From Alteromonas sp047556435 (GTDB lineage Bacteria > Pseudomonadota > Gammaproteobacteria > Enterobacterales > Alteromonadaceae), in the NCBI RefSeq assembly GCF_047556435.1, contig NZ_CP180210.1, positions 1,798,001-1,862,000 on the forward strand: 64,000 nucleotides of DNA, given 5' to 3'. The notes below the pieces were generated by a model, which saw nothing but the letters and a program-made list of their open reading frames with translations, did no database searches and was not told the DNA's origin. Positions 33,354-43,124 of the stretch are shown piece after piece. A program made the position numbers and the translations under genes. How positions within the stretch are numbered: the stretch's first letter is position 1; every line of letters begins with the position of its first letter.

Positions 33354-34932
33354 AATAGGGGTTCTCCCATAGCATTAACTTGGCGTCAGCCACTTCCCAT
33401 GTCACGTTAGCGTGTTTGTCGAGATACGCCATCATCAGGTCGCCGGCACTACTCATCGATGCGCCTGAGGGGGCAAATAAAAACCACACGCGGCGATTTT
33501 TGTGCAGAATTTCTTTCAGTGTAAATGTATCTTGTATAACCGGGTTTCCAATCCATTTGTCCAGATAGAAAGGCATTGCGTCACGGTAATAGAACACAGT
33601 TGTAGAAGTTCCCTGCTGAATGTAATAGTCACCGGACATAGGAGTGTAAAACATGAACGGGAAAGGCGCCTGAATCACCACAATGTCCCCTTGCTGATAG
33701 TGATGGTTAAATGCCTCATAGATACTTCTGAACCCAAATCCTTTTGACTCGAATGCCATTTCAAAGGGGATAAATCCGGTTCGCGTTGGCGAGTAAAATT
33801 TAAATCCCCAGGCAGAGCTCAGTGACGTTGTAAGTGCAAATAATAAGGCGAACTGGAGCACCGCGGCGTGGCGCGCCCAGCGCCACCCTTTGGTAGCAAA
33901 CTGCTTAAGAGGTTCAGTGGCTTCCAGCAATGCAATCGACGACACGATAAGAATGGCTGGCAGCACAAAGTAAACGTAACGTAATGCGTAATACCCCAGC
34001 ATAGTGGTGAGCAATATCAGCGCAAAGCCGACGATCATAATCAGGTACATCGCACTCCACTGCTTTCTGAGCAGATAAATTCCTAACGCAAACGCCAGCA
34101 CAAACAACAGATTTTCCGGCGTGGTCAGCGAGTCGATGTAAAAGGTTGGATCAAATGAGTACGCTTCGTAAGCAGGCTCAAGAAATGACACATCAGAGCG
34201 ACTGGTACCCAGCGCCACGTAGGGAGCGCGTAGCACCGTTCGCCACGTCAGTTGCGCCACAACCGCAACGATAATCAGTAATGCGGCCAGCCAGGCATGT
34301 ATGGATTTCAGGAACGTCCACTTCCCCCATGTCAGTATTATCGCTGTGATAAAAAATACCGGCAGCAAAAAGCCAGAGCCTTCCCAGCTTAAATACGTCA
34401 ATAAGATACTGACTGCAATGAGATAAAACAGCCAGGGCTTCTCGTGACCATGCTGTAAAATACTGTGCAGAAGCAAAATGGTTACCAGCGTAATGAGCTG
34501 TAACTGTGAAGGGTAAAAGGCATTGGTTCCCCAGTATATTGTCCAGGGCAGCACCGCAAACATACCCGCGGCCAGTAAGCCTGCCCGAAAACTATGAAAC
34601 CGTTCGCCTGCAACAACAATCAGCAGGGTAGTTAACGCAGAAAACAGTAATGCGGGGACTCTGACAGCGAATTCAGATTTACCGAGAAAGTACATGGAGG
34701 CGGCAATAGGATAAGGAACCAGCTCATAGGTCGAGATCACGAACTCGCCATTATTCTGCATAATGGAGGGGTAGCCATTTTTCAACACCCCTTGCGCAAA
34801 CAGGATCATGGTTGACTCGTCCTGTGTAATGGAACGCTCCTCTATAACAGACAGGCGAAGAAAAAAGCCGGTTGCAACGATAGCGACAATAGCAAGCCAC
34901 TTTACCCGGACATCAATGTCACGCTGGTCCAT
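33343..34932 (-). CDS. GT-C family membrane glycosyltransferase (ArnT/PMT-like)
   Basis: Polytopic inner-membrane protein of 529 residues that probably moves a sugar from polyprenyl phosphate to an acceptor on the periplasmic side. I chose ATG 34932 (MDQRDIDVRVKWLAIV); an upstream start would add a stretch from the previous gene. The first periplasmic loop has SVIEERSITQDEST with the acidic DE pair typical of GT39/GT83. About ten hydrophobic segments follow, then a soluble C-terminal region (about 400-529). It overlaps both neighbours by 14 and 11 bases, so belongs to the same transcript. The GT2 protein encoded upstream could supply its lipid-linked donor. Confidence 0.82.
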   Translation of the reverse strand: MDQRDIDVRVKWLAIVAIVATGFFLRLSVIEERSITQDESTMILFAQGVLKNGYPSIMQNNGEFVISTYELVPYPIAASMYFLGKSEFAVRVPALLFSALTTLLIVVAGERFHSFRAGLLAAGMFAVLPWTIYWGTNAFYPSQLQLITLVTILLLHSILQHGHEKPWLFYLIAVSILLTYLSWEGSGFLLPVFFITAIILTWGKWTFLKSIHAWLAALLIIVAVVAQLTWRTVLRAPYVALGTSRSDVSFLEPAYEAYSFDPTFYIDSLTTPENLLFVLAFALGIYLLRKQWSAMYLIMIVGFALILLTTMLGYYALRYVYFVLPAILIVSSIALLEATEPLKQFATKGWRWARHAAVLQFALLFALTTSLSSAWGFKFYSPTRTGFIPFEMAFESKGFGFRSIYEAFNHHYQQGDIVVIQAPFPFMFYTPMSGDYYIQQGTSTTVFYYRDAMPFYLDKWIGNPVIQDTFTLKEILHKNRRVWFLFAPSGASMSSAGDLMMAYLDKHANVTWEVADAKLMLWENPYFVQ

Positions 34933-36235
34933 GGCGATTCTCCCAATCGTTACTGGTAAATAAAGCGATACACAACAGCATGGCACAGATCAAACCAAGG
35001 TATGGATGAAGTGCAGCGGGTAGCGTCCAGCCAAGATGATGGAGAATTATCATCAGCCACCCCAGTAACGACAGCACTACTGCCACACCAGTCACAGAGC
35101 GGACACTGTCTTTAACGGTCTCACCCTGAACAAATACTTTTATCAATAAACAGCAAAGCACAGAGAGGATAAGCGGAAACGCATTGAGCAGCAGGGTGGT
35201 AACTTGTGCGCGTAAATTCAAGGTTGCGTGCTTTACCGGGCGAAAGCGTATCCCCGGAGGTGAGTCGGCAAGCGTGCCATGAGGGAGTAACTTGCTGTCA
35301 GCCTCCCAGTTTTCGAAGGTTGATAAGTCTTTTGTGGTCTTGGCATCCAGTGTGTAAAGATAGCCAACCAGGGCAGCGCGAGGCTGGAAAACTTTACTTT
35401 GTAAATAAACATCCAGTCGATTATAACCACGACGCAAAAACGCACTGAGGTCGTGATACTGCACCACGTTGGGGTGTCCGGCGTAAATCGCGGCAATAGT
35501 CTGGTTTACCCGTATTTCATACGATCCATCGATAGCGACACCCAAGTACAGTTCGTCGCCCTGAGACACAAATACCGAGCGACTCAGCTCGAGCGCAGGA
35601 TCAATCGGATCTGACGCCCAAAACCACTCTCCTGCGGCAGATGCGGTATTGGTAGTAAGGGGTAAGCCGCTTTGGTTGATAGTCGTGGACGCGGGTAGTG
35701 ATACCAGCGTCGGTGATTGCCATGTATCAACAGCCGCCAGATGCTTTCCCCATGGCCGTAAAAAATGATTCGCCTGCGCCGTGCCCGCCACTTCCCACTG
35801 CACCTGTTTAGGGGTTACCGTGTCCTTACCTGGGTGTTTGCTTTCCACAAAAGCCTTGAACATAGCCGGTATGTTGCGAGACTGACCGATAATAGCAATG
35901 ACCAGCGTGTTAGCACCGGGTGAGATATTGGCGGTTAAGTCAAAGCGTGACTGTATAAACTCAGGATTCGCGGGGATCCTACCAATACGCTCACCGTTAA
36001 TAATAATGAGTGCTTCATCCCTTGAACCCAGCGTAAGAAAGACGGCTTTCTCGTTGCGCGACACGGTGAGCCTGGTCCGCGCCAGCAACATTTCGGTGCC
36101 TCCTGCAACCTGCATCCAGGGGCCTTCCGGCATTTTCCATTGAGGCTTCACGCTGTTTTGTGTCAGAATTTCACCGACATTGGACAAAAAACCGATGCAA
36201 ACCAGCAGATAGATAATCAGTACCCGCCACGACAT
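34919..36235 (-). CDS. Membrane-anchored protein with beta-sandwich (carbohydrate-binding-like) region
   Basis: I do not recognise a named family. The 438-residue protein has an N-terminal signal anchor (MSWRVLIIYLLVCIGFLSNV), two sugar-binding-like beta-sandwich stretches (about 40-140 and 195-300) with patterns such as IIINGERIGRIPAN and LYLGVAIDGSYEIRVNQT that recall GH2-type jelly rolls, and three hydrophobic C-terminal segments (about 345-425). The soluble part would be periplasmic. It overlaps the TPR-type gene by one base (TAATG) and the GT-C gene by 14, so it likely works with them in glycan assembly or transfer. Confidence 0.6.
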   Translation of the reverse strand: MSWRVLIIYLLVCIGFLSNVGEILTQNSVKPQWKMPEGPWMQVAGGTEMLLARTRLTVSRNEKAVFLTLGSRDEALIIINGERIGRIPANPEFIQSRFDLTANISPGANTLVIAIIGQSRNIPAMFKAFVESKHPGKDTVTPKQVQWEVAGTAQANHFLRPWGKHLAAVDTWQSPTLVSLPASTTINQSGLPLTTNTASAAGEWFWASDPIDPALELSRSVFVSQGDELYLGVAIDGSYEIRVNQTIAAIYAGHPNVVQYHDLSAFLRRGYNRLDVYLQSKVFQPRAALVGYLYTLDAKTTKDLSTFENWEADSKLLPHGTLADSPPGIRFRPVKHATLNLRAQVTTLLLNAFPLILSVLCCLLIKVFVQGETVKDSVRSVTGVAVVLSLLGWLMIILHHLGWTLPAALHPYLGLICAMLLCIALFTSNDWENRHGPA

Positions 36236-37527
36236 TATGTGCCTCCTAAGCCGCTGACAGCCCAGTAATTCCGCTCATTATCAAAACTGGCACATTGCAA
36301 ATAGAAATGCCTGGCACGTTTGAAATACATATTGGCCACCATAGCATCACCGAGTGTGCAGTAGAGGTTTGCAATCACCGTATCGTTCTCCAGTTCCTGA
36401 ACGGCTTCTTCAAAAGAAGAGATGGCAGCGTGAAGCTGGCCTTGCCGGGCTCTCGCATAGCCAAACAACACCCAAGATGCGATGTCATCACGGAACCAAT
36501 CGGTATTCGCCAGCATTGTAGCCGCAAGGTTGTACTTTTTTTCTCGTATCGCTTGCAGCGCTTTTACGCTCATAAATGTGCGATAGTGACGTTGCCCAAA
36601 GTCTCTGAACATCCTGTCCATCGGGCTTTTTACCGCCATGTAGAGTAGCGGTGTAAGGCGATGCTCAAGTTCCGCGAATTTAGCCTCGTTCATATAGATG
36701 AAGTTTTGATCGCCCATAAAGTCATAAATAACCGGAATATGCGCGACCGGCCCGGACCAGCCGGCATAATTAACGTAGGCGCGGGCACACAGCGTGACAA
36801 AATAGTCTGAAGAGGCCAGCTCAGGGTTTACTGAAAGAGCGGTACTGCAATGATCCATCAGGTTGACTGAGCGACCCGCGTCCATTGGAATGGTATTGAT
36901 GCGATAAGGGTCTCTGACGTAGTAAAAGGCAAAAATCATTATCACCACCCCCCACATTGACAGATAGTACAACGTGGTAGGAGCCCGGCTTGCGGTCACC
37001 AGCCGGAAGGTAAGTGGAATGAACATCCCCATGATGACAAATGCGTACCAGCCGAAACTCAGGTTTGACGTCACCATCAGTGTGCGTTCAAGGACACTGC
37101 GAACGTCAAAGCTGGCATTGTAGGCTGGCTGCATATTGTAATTGTTCTGAACCTGCAGCCTGAAGACTTCCTCAACCAGCGCGCGTGCTCTTGCTTCTTC
37201 GAAGAAATTCGGCAAGAGTCCGGATGTCTCGTTGGCGATAATTATTGGCCAGCACAACGCCAGTAGTACCGGAACCAGCAAAAAAGGAAGGGCTGCGGGA
37301 AAGTGAACCAAGCCTAACAGCGCGCCGGTGAGATAAAATGTCAGCACCAGCAGTGGAAGAGAGTAACCAAAAAAGGACAGTTCCGCGCCGGTTGGATTTG
37401 CAGACAAGGGCATATTAAGCCAGTCTAGCTCAAGCAATAACACCATGACCGTGAGAATGAGCAAAAACAACACCGCAGCGCCAAGTTGTTTGTACTGAAT
37501 CTGATTCGCAATCGCCAGTGTAGCCAT
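36235..37527 (-). CDS. Membrane protein with C-terminal helical-repeat region
   Basis: 430 residues, no named family recognised. The first 210 residues carry about six hydrophobic segments. The soluble second half, ending in WVLFGYARARQGQLHAAISSFEEAVQEL and LYCTLGDAMVANMYFKRARHFYLQ, has a TPR-like alternation. This layout recalls polysaccharide polymerase/ligase-like proteins of the Wzy/O-antigen-ligase group, which often have C-terminal TPRs, but the WzyC signature is not evident. It overlaps flippase by one base and the next gene by one base. Confidence 0.55.
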   Translation of the reverse strand: MATLAIANQIQYKQLGAAVLFLLILTVMVLLLELDWLNMPLSANPTGAELSFFGYSLPLLVLTFYLTGALLGLVHFPAALPFLLVPVLLALCWPIIIANETSGLLPNFFEEARARALVEEVFRLQVQNNYNMQPAYNASFDVRSVLERTLMVTSNLSFGWYAFVIMGMFIPLTFRLVTASRAPTTLYYLSMWGVVIMIFAFYYVRDPYRINTIPMDAGRSVNLMDHCSTALSVNPELASSDYFVTLCARAYVNYAGWSGPVAHIPVIYDFMGDQNFIYMNEAKFAELEHRLTPLLYMAVKSPMDRMFRDFGQRHYRTFMSVKALQAIREKKYNLAATMLANTDWFRDDIASWVLFGYARARQGQLHAAISSFEEAVQELENDTVIANLYCTLGDAMVANMYFKRARHFYLQCASFDNERNYWAVSGLGGT

Positions 37528-38987
37528 CAGGGCAGTACCTCCGCCGCGACCGCGCTATCGGATTTCTTCAGTAACATGCGGACATCCTGAATTGTGTATA
37601 CCCTGAGCATTACAATCGCGGCCAGATAAGTCGCCGCGAAGCATAAAGTGCCTGCTATCATTTGGGTTACCGGTCCAAAATCCGGAATACACAGATAAGC
37701 CAGCGACGCAAAACAGCCAGACAGAACGACTCCCGTTACTTTTTTTATCTGCGAGAAGGTAACGCCACGCCGACTAAGCATGATTAACCCTGTTACCAGT
37801 ACAACAGCCTCAGTGATTGCGGTGCTTATTGCCGCACCCACGTAGGTGAACGGTAGAATCAGTGCCACACCCAGAACGGTGTTGAGTGCCAGACTGATAA
37901 GCGCCAGTTTCATCAGGGTTTTTTGCTCACCAAGTGCAGCGAATGCCGGATGCAGTAATGCAGCGGGGATTAATGCCATCAGCGCCAGCCCCAGGACTTG
38001 CAGTGCAGGGGCTGCTTCTGCATAAGTGCTGGTATAAAACAATGGCACCAGTACGTCAGCTGAAAGCCAGACCCAAAGTGCCAACGGGACTGACGCGGCA
38101 AATAAAAACACCGTGATGTGATTAAAGGTAACCGTAAAACGGCTGATATCTTGTTTAGCGAGCTGCGAAAGTCGTGGCAGCATAACGCCGCTAAAGGCAA
38201 TCGATGCCGTTTCAATCAGTTGCAGAACCCGATATGCTGAGCTGTAAAGGCCTACCGCAATCGCCGTCGCCAGGACCGACAACAACAAAATGTCCAGGTG
38301 TACGGTGAGTTTTCGCAATACCAGTGACGCCCCAAGGGGTAAAGATTCTGCAAATATGGTCTTCCACCTGGCCCACTGAAAACGAAACTGCACACGGCCG
38401 TAGCGTTTGTTAACTTCGAATAGCAACCAGAGTGTCTGGACGAGATTCGCAACAAAGTTTACTGCACATACGGCGATTAATCCGCCACCTGCGGCCAGCA
38501 CAGCCCATATACCGAACGCCAGTATGGCTTTGTGCACGACACCGATGAATGCCGTCACCTGCATGTCTTCACGTGCGCGAATGGCTGCACCAAAAATTAA
38601 CCCCTGCAGGGCGCTGAATCCGGCAAGCAGCATGAATAAAAACGAGTACAGCAGCTTGCTCTCGATGCCCCAAAAGTAAAGACTTATGCTGATAACCGTG
38701 ATAAAGGCAACAGACAGTCCAAGGAGCCCCAGAGAAGTGAAACCGATTTGCTCATGCAGGGCATGTGGTTGTCGTGCAATGTCGCGGATAGTGATATTGA
38801 CCATGCCACCGTCTGCAAAAAGCTGAATGATGCTGACCACGGCAAGCAGAGTGGAAAAGATCCCAAAGTCTGCGACACCAAGATACCTTGCCATTACGAC
38901 CATAGCGAGAAATACGAGCGCGCCACCAACCGCCATGCCAGCCGTCACAAACAGTGAATTTTTGACCAGCTTTCGATTATTGGCCAT
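37527..38987 (-). CDS. Oligosaccharide flippase (Wzx/MATE-like)
   Basis: A 486-residue polytopic protein of the polysaccharide biosynthesis/MOP superfamily, which flips lipid-linked repeat units across the inner membrane. N-terminal signature KNSLFVTAGMAVGGALVFLAMVVMARYLGVADFG with the YLG...FG pattern, and 12-14 hydrophobic segments evenly spread. It overlaps the HlyD-like gene by 11 bases and the TPR-type membrane gene by one. The presence of a flippase suggests that the repeat unit is built on a lipid in the cytosol. Confidence 0.88.
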   Translation of the reverse strand: MANNRKLVKNSLFVTAGMAVGGALVFLAMVVMARYLGVADFGIFSTLLAVVSIIQLFADGGMVNITIRDIARQPHALHEQIGFTSLGLLGLSVAFITVISISLYFWGIESKLLYSFLFMLLAGFSALQGLIFGAAIRAREDMQVTAFIGVVHKAILAFGIWAVLAAGGGLIAVCAVNFVANLVQTLWLLFEVNKRYGRVQFRFQWARWKTIFAESLPLGASLVLRKLTVHLDILLLSVLATAIAVGLYSSAYRVLQLIETASIAFSGVMLPRLSQLAKQDISRFTVTFNHITVFLFAASVPLALWVWLSADVLVPLFYTSTYAEAAPALQVLGLALMALIPAALLHPAFAALGEQKTLMKLALISLALNTVLGVALILPFTYVGAAISTAITEAVVLVTGLIMLSRRGVTFSQIKKVTGVVLSGCFASLAYLCIPDFGPVTQMIAGTLCFAATYLAAIVMLRVYTIQDVRMLLKKSDSAVAAEVLP

Positions 38988-40137
38988 ATTGGAATGTCAC
39001 GTCTGTGGGATCGATGGCGTTCACCAAATCACCATCAATCAAATCTAACTGACCAGCCACAACCACGCGGTCGCCATCCGCGAGGCCACTGCTAATGCCG
39101 ACAAAGCCACTGGCCCGCTGGCCTACCGAGACATTTACCAGGGTTGCTGTGTCTCCTTCGACTTTAAATACCTGGGCCTGATCCTGATTCTGGTTTAGTA
39201 AGGCAACTGCCGGTATGCGTAACACCTCTTCAGTGGAGGTAAAGCGAATGAAGCCGGTCATGTTCGCCTGGACAACTAACGCTTTGTTTTCCATGGTGAA
39301 GTACCAGTTGAGGTTGTCTATTTGCTCCTGTTCCGGATTAAGCGGAGCCTCTTGCAAAAAGCGACCTGAAAATACATAGCCATCAAGGCCCTTAAGCACG
39401 ACCTCACCTTTATCCCGGTTGGCCATTAAGAACTGGTAGTCGGTAGTATCAAAGACGCAGTTGGCAATCATTGGATTCACTACGGTGATGGTAGCGACAG
39501 TCTGATTCAGCCGTGCAACTTCGCCCTGTGCGGAAATGATGTCGACACGCCCTGTGACCGGAGAAAAAATGTCGGTTTTTTCCAGTTCCACCTGCGCCAG
39601 TTGAAGTTCCTCATCTGCGGTGGCACGCTCCCGCTCTGTTTGTATCAGCTCAATAAATGCGCGGCGGTAGTCAATTTCCAGCGACTGACCACTGGCGCGG
39701 TTTTCACGGTAATAATCTACCAGGCTGGCGCGCTCTTTAATTTCTTCATTAAGCCACCGGATCCGATCTTTCGCTTTGGACAGATTTGCCTCAATCTGTC
39801 GCTTGTCCAGTTCCAGCAGTTTCTGGCCCTTTTCGACTACATCACCGGCTTCGAAATAGCTTTCCCGAATAAGAATGTCATTGATTGCACTGGCCAGTTC
39901 TACACTTTTACTGGGTTGCGTATTACAACTTCCCACTATCAGTGGCTGAATAGGGGCGACGTTCGCTTCGTAAATACTAACAGGCAGAGCCTGTCCGGCT
40001 TTACGGGCCGAGTCGGCATCAACAATGTTGGCATGACGCCGCATTTCCCTAAGCAGGAAAAACGCCATTGCTAACAGAATCAGGATGATAGTGGCGGGAA
40101 CCATGACCTTGACAGTAAACTGTATAAACGACTTCAC
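38977..40137 (-). CDS. HlyD/RND-type periplasmic adaptor protein
   Basis: 386 residues: N-terminal anchor (9-29), a lipoyl-like half, a coiled-coil hairpin (about 105-190, with DRIRWLNEEIKERASLVDYY and TERERATADEELQLAQVELEKT) and a beta-barrel region with FSPVTGRVDIISAQGEV. These are membrane-fusion proteins of efflux or export machines. No RND pump or ABC transporter gene is adjacent, so the partner is elsewhere or the protein serves the glycan system. It overlaps the YdjM-like gene by four bases (ATGA) and flippase by 11. Confidence 0.82.
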   Translation of the reverse strand: MKSFIQFTVKVMVPATIILILLAMAFFLLREMRRHANIVDADSARKAGQALPVSIYEANVAPIQPLIVGSCNTQPSKSVELASAINDILIRESYFEAGDVVEKGQKLLELDKRQIEANLSKAKDRIRWLNEEIKERASLVDYYRENRASGQSLEIDYRRAFIELIQTERERATADEELQLAQVELEKTDIFSPVTGRVDIISAQGEVARLNQTVATITVVNPMIANCVFDTTDYQFLMANRDKGEVVLKGLDGYVFSGRFLQEAPLNPEQEQIDNLNWYFTMENKALVVQANMTGFIRFTSTEEVLRIPAVALLNQNQDQAQVFKVEGDTATLVNVSVGQRASGFVGISSGLADGDRVVVAGQLDLIDGDLVNAIDPTDVTFQYGQ

Positions 40138-40694
40138 TGGTTAATCTCCTTTTTACTCAATGAAACGCGTAGTCCCGATATTCGGGAAATGTAAAGAAGC
40201 GTAAGTACAAGCAGTGGCAGATAAATAGCAAGATCGAAAAGTGCGTTGCGGATATTTCGTTCACTAAGCCAGTTATCGTGATACACCCCCTGAAACAGCG
40301 TCACAGAAAAACCAAATTTCTCGCGGGTAAACGGAAGCAATGCCGGAATGCCATAGGACTGGTTAAGCCCAGGATTCAGTCCGGTGAGTGCATCTATCAG
40401 TAAATGGCTGGCAATCAGTGTTGTGGATAGCATCGCCATCTTGTGCCCCCACACCGCAGCAATAAGCAAACCGGCAAGCGCACAAAACAACAGACTATGG
40501 GTATGCTTGTAATGCCACCTGACATCACCAAAAATCAGAAAGGAGGGAATAATGTCGAAGTCTGGCAAACAGGCAAGAAACATAGCTAAGATGATCCACC
40601 GCCATACTGGCTGCTTAACATCAATCCAGCCTCTGGCCAGCGGAATAGCCAGGAGTATGACGCCCGCACAGGCGTGAACTAGCGGCGTTGCCAT
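40134..40694 (-). CDS. YdjM-family membrane-bound metal-dependent hydrolase
   Basis: 186 residues, four to five hydrophobic segments, and the family's spaced His/Asp pattern: H8 in TPLVHACAGV, LPDFDIIP, WHYKHTHSLLF and SHLLIDALTG. These match the YdjM (LexA-regulated, predicted metal-dependent hydrolase) family, whose substrates are unknown. The stop overlaps the start of the adaptor gene. Its presence in glycan clusters suggests action on lipid carriers, but this is inference. Confidence 0.8.
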   Translation of the reverse strand: MATPLVHACAGVILLAIPLARGWIDVKQPVWRWIILAMFLACLPDFDIIPSFLIFGDVRWHYKHTHSLLFCALAGLLIAAVWGHKMAMLSTTLIASHLLIDALTGLNPGLNQSYGIPALLPFTREKFGFSVTLFQGVYHDNWLSERNIRNALFDLAIYLPLLVLTLLYISRISGLRVSLSKKEINQ

Positions 40695-40797
40695 TATCCG
40701 TCACTCCCCGCAAAACACAGTGCAACGTGACCCCGGGTCCAGCCTGACTGATTGCCGTTCGACAACGGAGAACTATTGTGGATGGCGACCATAAATT

Positions 40798-42132
40798 TTA
40801 CTCATATTGTGGGAATGTCAGTACACCGTGTTTTAAGAATGAATCGGTCGTAGCGTGTTCGGCGCCTTCGACGAATTCGGGTATGTAAGATTTCTTTACC
40901 ACGCCCTTCAGGCGCGACGGGTCAATCTCACCGACTTCGACCAACTGCCGGTAAATTTCAACCGTGCCACGCGCGATAGCATCCCAGTCAAAGTTGCCTG
41001 AAATAGTGTCAAAGGCGCGTTGGCCAAGTGCTTTCGCCAACGGCGGATTGTTGAGCAATAGCAACATTCCGGCGGCAAAATCATTGATGTCTTCGCCTTG
41101 CGCTACATACCCGTTGTAGCCGTGACATAACGCTTTGGCACTTCCTGCAAAGCTCACAATAGGTTTGCCGGCAGCCATATAGTTAAGCAACTTGATAGGG
41201 TAGCCCGGACAGGAGGTGCGGGGGCTGACGGTAATGGTAGCTGCATCCAGAAAGTGCGGGATCTGGGGAAAGCTGACGTTATCAACAATGATCATCGCGT
41301 TTTCCGCGCCATGTGCTTTTGCCAATGCCAGAAGCTCGGCTTTGGCCTTATCATTGTTCACATTACAGGCAATAACCAGTTTGGCTGCTGGTATCGATGT
41401 CGCCACAATGCCCATGGCTTTTACCAGCAAGTCAATTCGCTGAAAGCCTTCGATGGCACCCGTGTAGAGGATGATTGGCGTTTCTGCAGGTAACATAAGT
41501 TGATCGAGAATGATCTGTTTATTGCCACTGGCAAATAGATTCGGGTCCACACCTGGCGGAATTACGAAGACCTTTCTGGCTCTGATGCCCATATCCTCCA
41601 CCAGGTAGGCTTTCAGTTCGTCTGACAACACCATTGATGCGTCCGCCATACGTGGCACTGTGTAATCTAAGCATTTGCCAAAAAAGCGGAAGAACCATTT
41701 TGGCCGTAATACGCTGTAAGTGGGAAGTTCATCAGCCATACTGTTAATGCCGTTGTAGACTAATGGCTTGCGGGTAAACAGTTTGGCAACCCAGCCAGCG
41801 ATATTGGCTTCATAGTTGTGAGCGTGGATAATGTCGATATCATGCTCGCGGATCACATCAATAAGTTTACTGATCAGAAGGTAGTCGTATACGACTCGCG
41901 ATTTACTGGGCCCAATCGTGATTTTTTCGTCTTTGAAGCGCGTTGACTCAACCCGGTGTATATGAAGGCCATCTACGCTTAGCCCTTTTTCGTATTGCGG
42001 GTAAGTGACTACGTGTATATCGTGCCCCTGCTTATGTAAAAACAGGGACAATTCCCGAATGGCGCCTGGTGTTCCGTGATTTGCCGGAAACGGACAGGAT
42101 GCCACCATCGCAATTTTTAATTTCTTTTGCAT
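40798..42132 (-). CDS. GT4-family glycosyltransferase
   Basis: A cytosolic GT-B glycosyltransferase of 444 residues. I chose ATG 42132 (MQKKLKIAMVASCPFPANHG), which puts the Rossmann strand at the N-terminus; an upstream ATG at 42180 gives 16 unrelated residues. The N-domain has GAIRELSLFLHKQGHDIHVVTYP. The C-domain has FVIPPGVDPNLF, LYTGAIEGFQRIDLL and the nucleotide-sugar region RTSCPGYPIKLLNYMAAGKPIV (the E-x7-E analogue is altered to P-x7-A/G). Sugar donor is not predictable. Confidence 0.85.
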   Translation of the reverse strand: MQKKLKIAMVASCPFPANHGTPGAIRELSLFLHKQGHDIHVVTYPQYEKGLSVDGLHIHRVESTRFKDEKITIGPSKSRVVYDYLLISKLIDVIREHDIDIIHAHNYEANIAGWVAKLFTRKPLVYNGINSMADELPTYSVLRPKWFFRFFGKCLDYTVPRMADASMVLSDELKAYLVEDMGIRARKVFVIPPGVDPNLFASGNKQIILDQLMLPAETPIILYTGAIEGFQRIDLLVKAMGIVATSIPAAKLVIACNVNNDKAKAELLALAKAHGAENAMIIVDNVSFPQIPHFLDAATITVSPRTSCPGYPIKLLNYMAAGKPIVSFAGSAKALCHGYNGYVAQGEDINDFAAGMLLLLNNPPLAKALGQRAFDTISGNFDWDAIARGTVEIYRQLVEVGEIDPSRLKGVVKKSYIPEFVEGAEHATTDSFLKHGVLTFPQYE

Positions 42133-42262
42133 AGTGTCGTCTCGCGCAACAGTAGTAATAAAGAGGGAGATAAGACTCACCGTTTACGTCAGGGCGAGGC
42201 TAGGGGACGTCACCGTGCACATTGGCCACCAGAGAAGTCAGTCCCTTAACCGTTATCCGCCA

Positions 42263-42868
42263 TTACCAGTGGTCTCCCACACCATCCAATTTTTCCTGGA
42301 TCCAGGTAGTTTCCTTCGATACCACTCGGGCAGGAACGCCGACAACCGTGCAGCCATCGGGCACATCATTCATTACCAGTGAGTTGGCTCCCACCACCAC
42401 ATTGTTGCCAATTTTCACATCACCCAGAATTTTGGCGCCAGCACCCAAAAACACGTTATTGCCTATTTTGGGAGGTCGTCCACCCTGGCCACGGAGGTGA
42501 CCAATGGTGACATTTTGAAAGACAAACAGGTTGTCGCCAGCGGTGGTGGGGGGAATGAAAATTCCGGAAAAGTTATGGATAGCAAAGCCTTTACCCATTT
42601 TGAACGCAGACGGAATGTAGATTCCAAAGCCCAGCACAACGACAGACTTACCCATGATGTAGATCAACCTGAGGAGTTGTTTGATAACCGGTACGCGAAC
42701 ATGTCGGGTCCAGTGACCAAAGCGGTACACCACAACTGCAATCGTACCCGGTTCAAGCCAGACGCGGATGTTCTTGTTAAACGACGTATCGTTCTTTAAG
42801 AACCAGTGTTTCTTCAGATCGATATCTGATTTCACCAGTGACAGAAATTCTTTAAATGTCATTCGCAT
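42263..42868 (-). CDS. Hexapeptide-repeat acyltransferase (serine-acetyltransferase-like)
   Basis: 201 residues with left-handed beta-helix repeats from about residue 95 to 185: FAIHNFSGIFIPPTTAGDN, VTIGHLRGQGGRPPKIGNNV, FLGAGAKILGDVKIGNNVVVGANSLV. A His in TIGH is the probable catalytic base. Such proteins acetylate or acylate sugars, amino sugars or serine. The start overlaps the acyl carrier protein stop (ATG 42868, with ATG 42862 as alternative), a coupling that suggests it may use the carrier-bound acyl group as donor. That is inference. Confidence 0.78.
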   Translation of the reverse strand: MRMTFKEFLSLVKSDIDLKKHWFLKNDTSFNKNIRVWLEPGTIAVVVYRFGHWTRHVRVPVIKQLLRLIYIMGKSVVVLGFGIYIPSAFKMGKGFAIHNFSGIFIPPTTAGDNLFVFQNVTIGHLRGQGGRPPKIGNNVFLGAGAKILGDVKIGNNVVVGANSLVMNDVPDGCTVVGVPARVVSKETTWIQEKLDGVGDHW

Positions 42869-43098
42869 TTCATCACCCCCGAAACAAACGTATTGAGTGA
42901 GTCGATAGAGTGAAACGTGTCTGGCTCCAGATCCAGGTCGCTGATGCTGATATCAAACACGTTCTCCATTTCGGCTATCAGTGTGATCCGGTTAATGGAG
43001 TCCAGCTCAAGAGGAGAAGAGGTTTCCACATTGGAAAAGTCTTCTCCTTTGATCTGTCCCACTGTTGACTTCAGCAATTCCAAAATATTAAGTGCCAT
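42859..43098 (-). CDS. Acyl carrier protein
   Basis: 79 residues, acidic and helical. The phosphopantetheine site is Ser34 in PLELDSINRITL. Length and pattern match freestanding carriers of phospholipid-independent pathways rather than AcpP (whose DSL is replaced by DSI). It lies between the chorismate-lyase-like gene (26 bases) and the acyltransferase gene (overlap), with an AMP-ligase further upstream, so it is probably loaded with an activated acid in this cluster. Confidence 0.9.
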   Translation of the reverse strand: MALNILELLKSTVGQIKGEDFSNVETSSPLELDSINRITLIAEMENVFDISISDLDLEPDTFHSIDSLNTFVSGVMKCE

Positions 43099-43124
43099 GG
43101 TAATTCCCCTTCTCGTTATTGCGG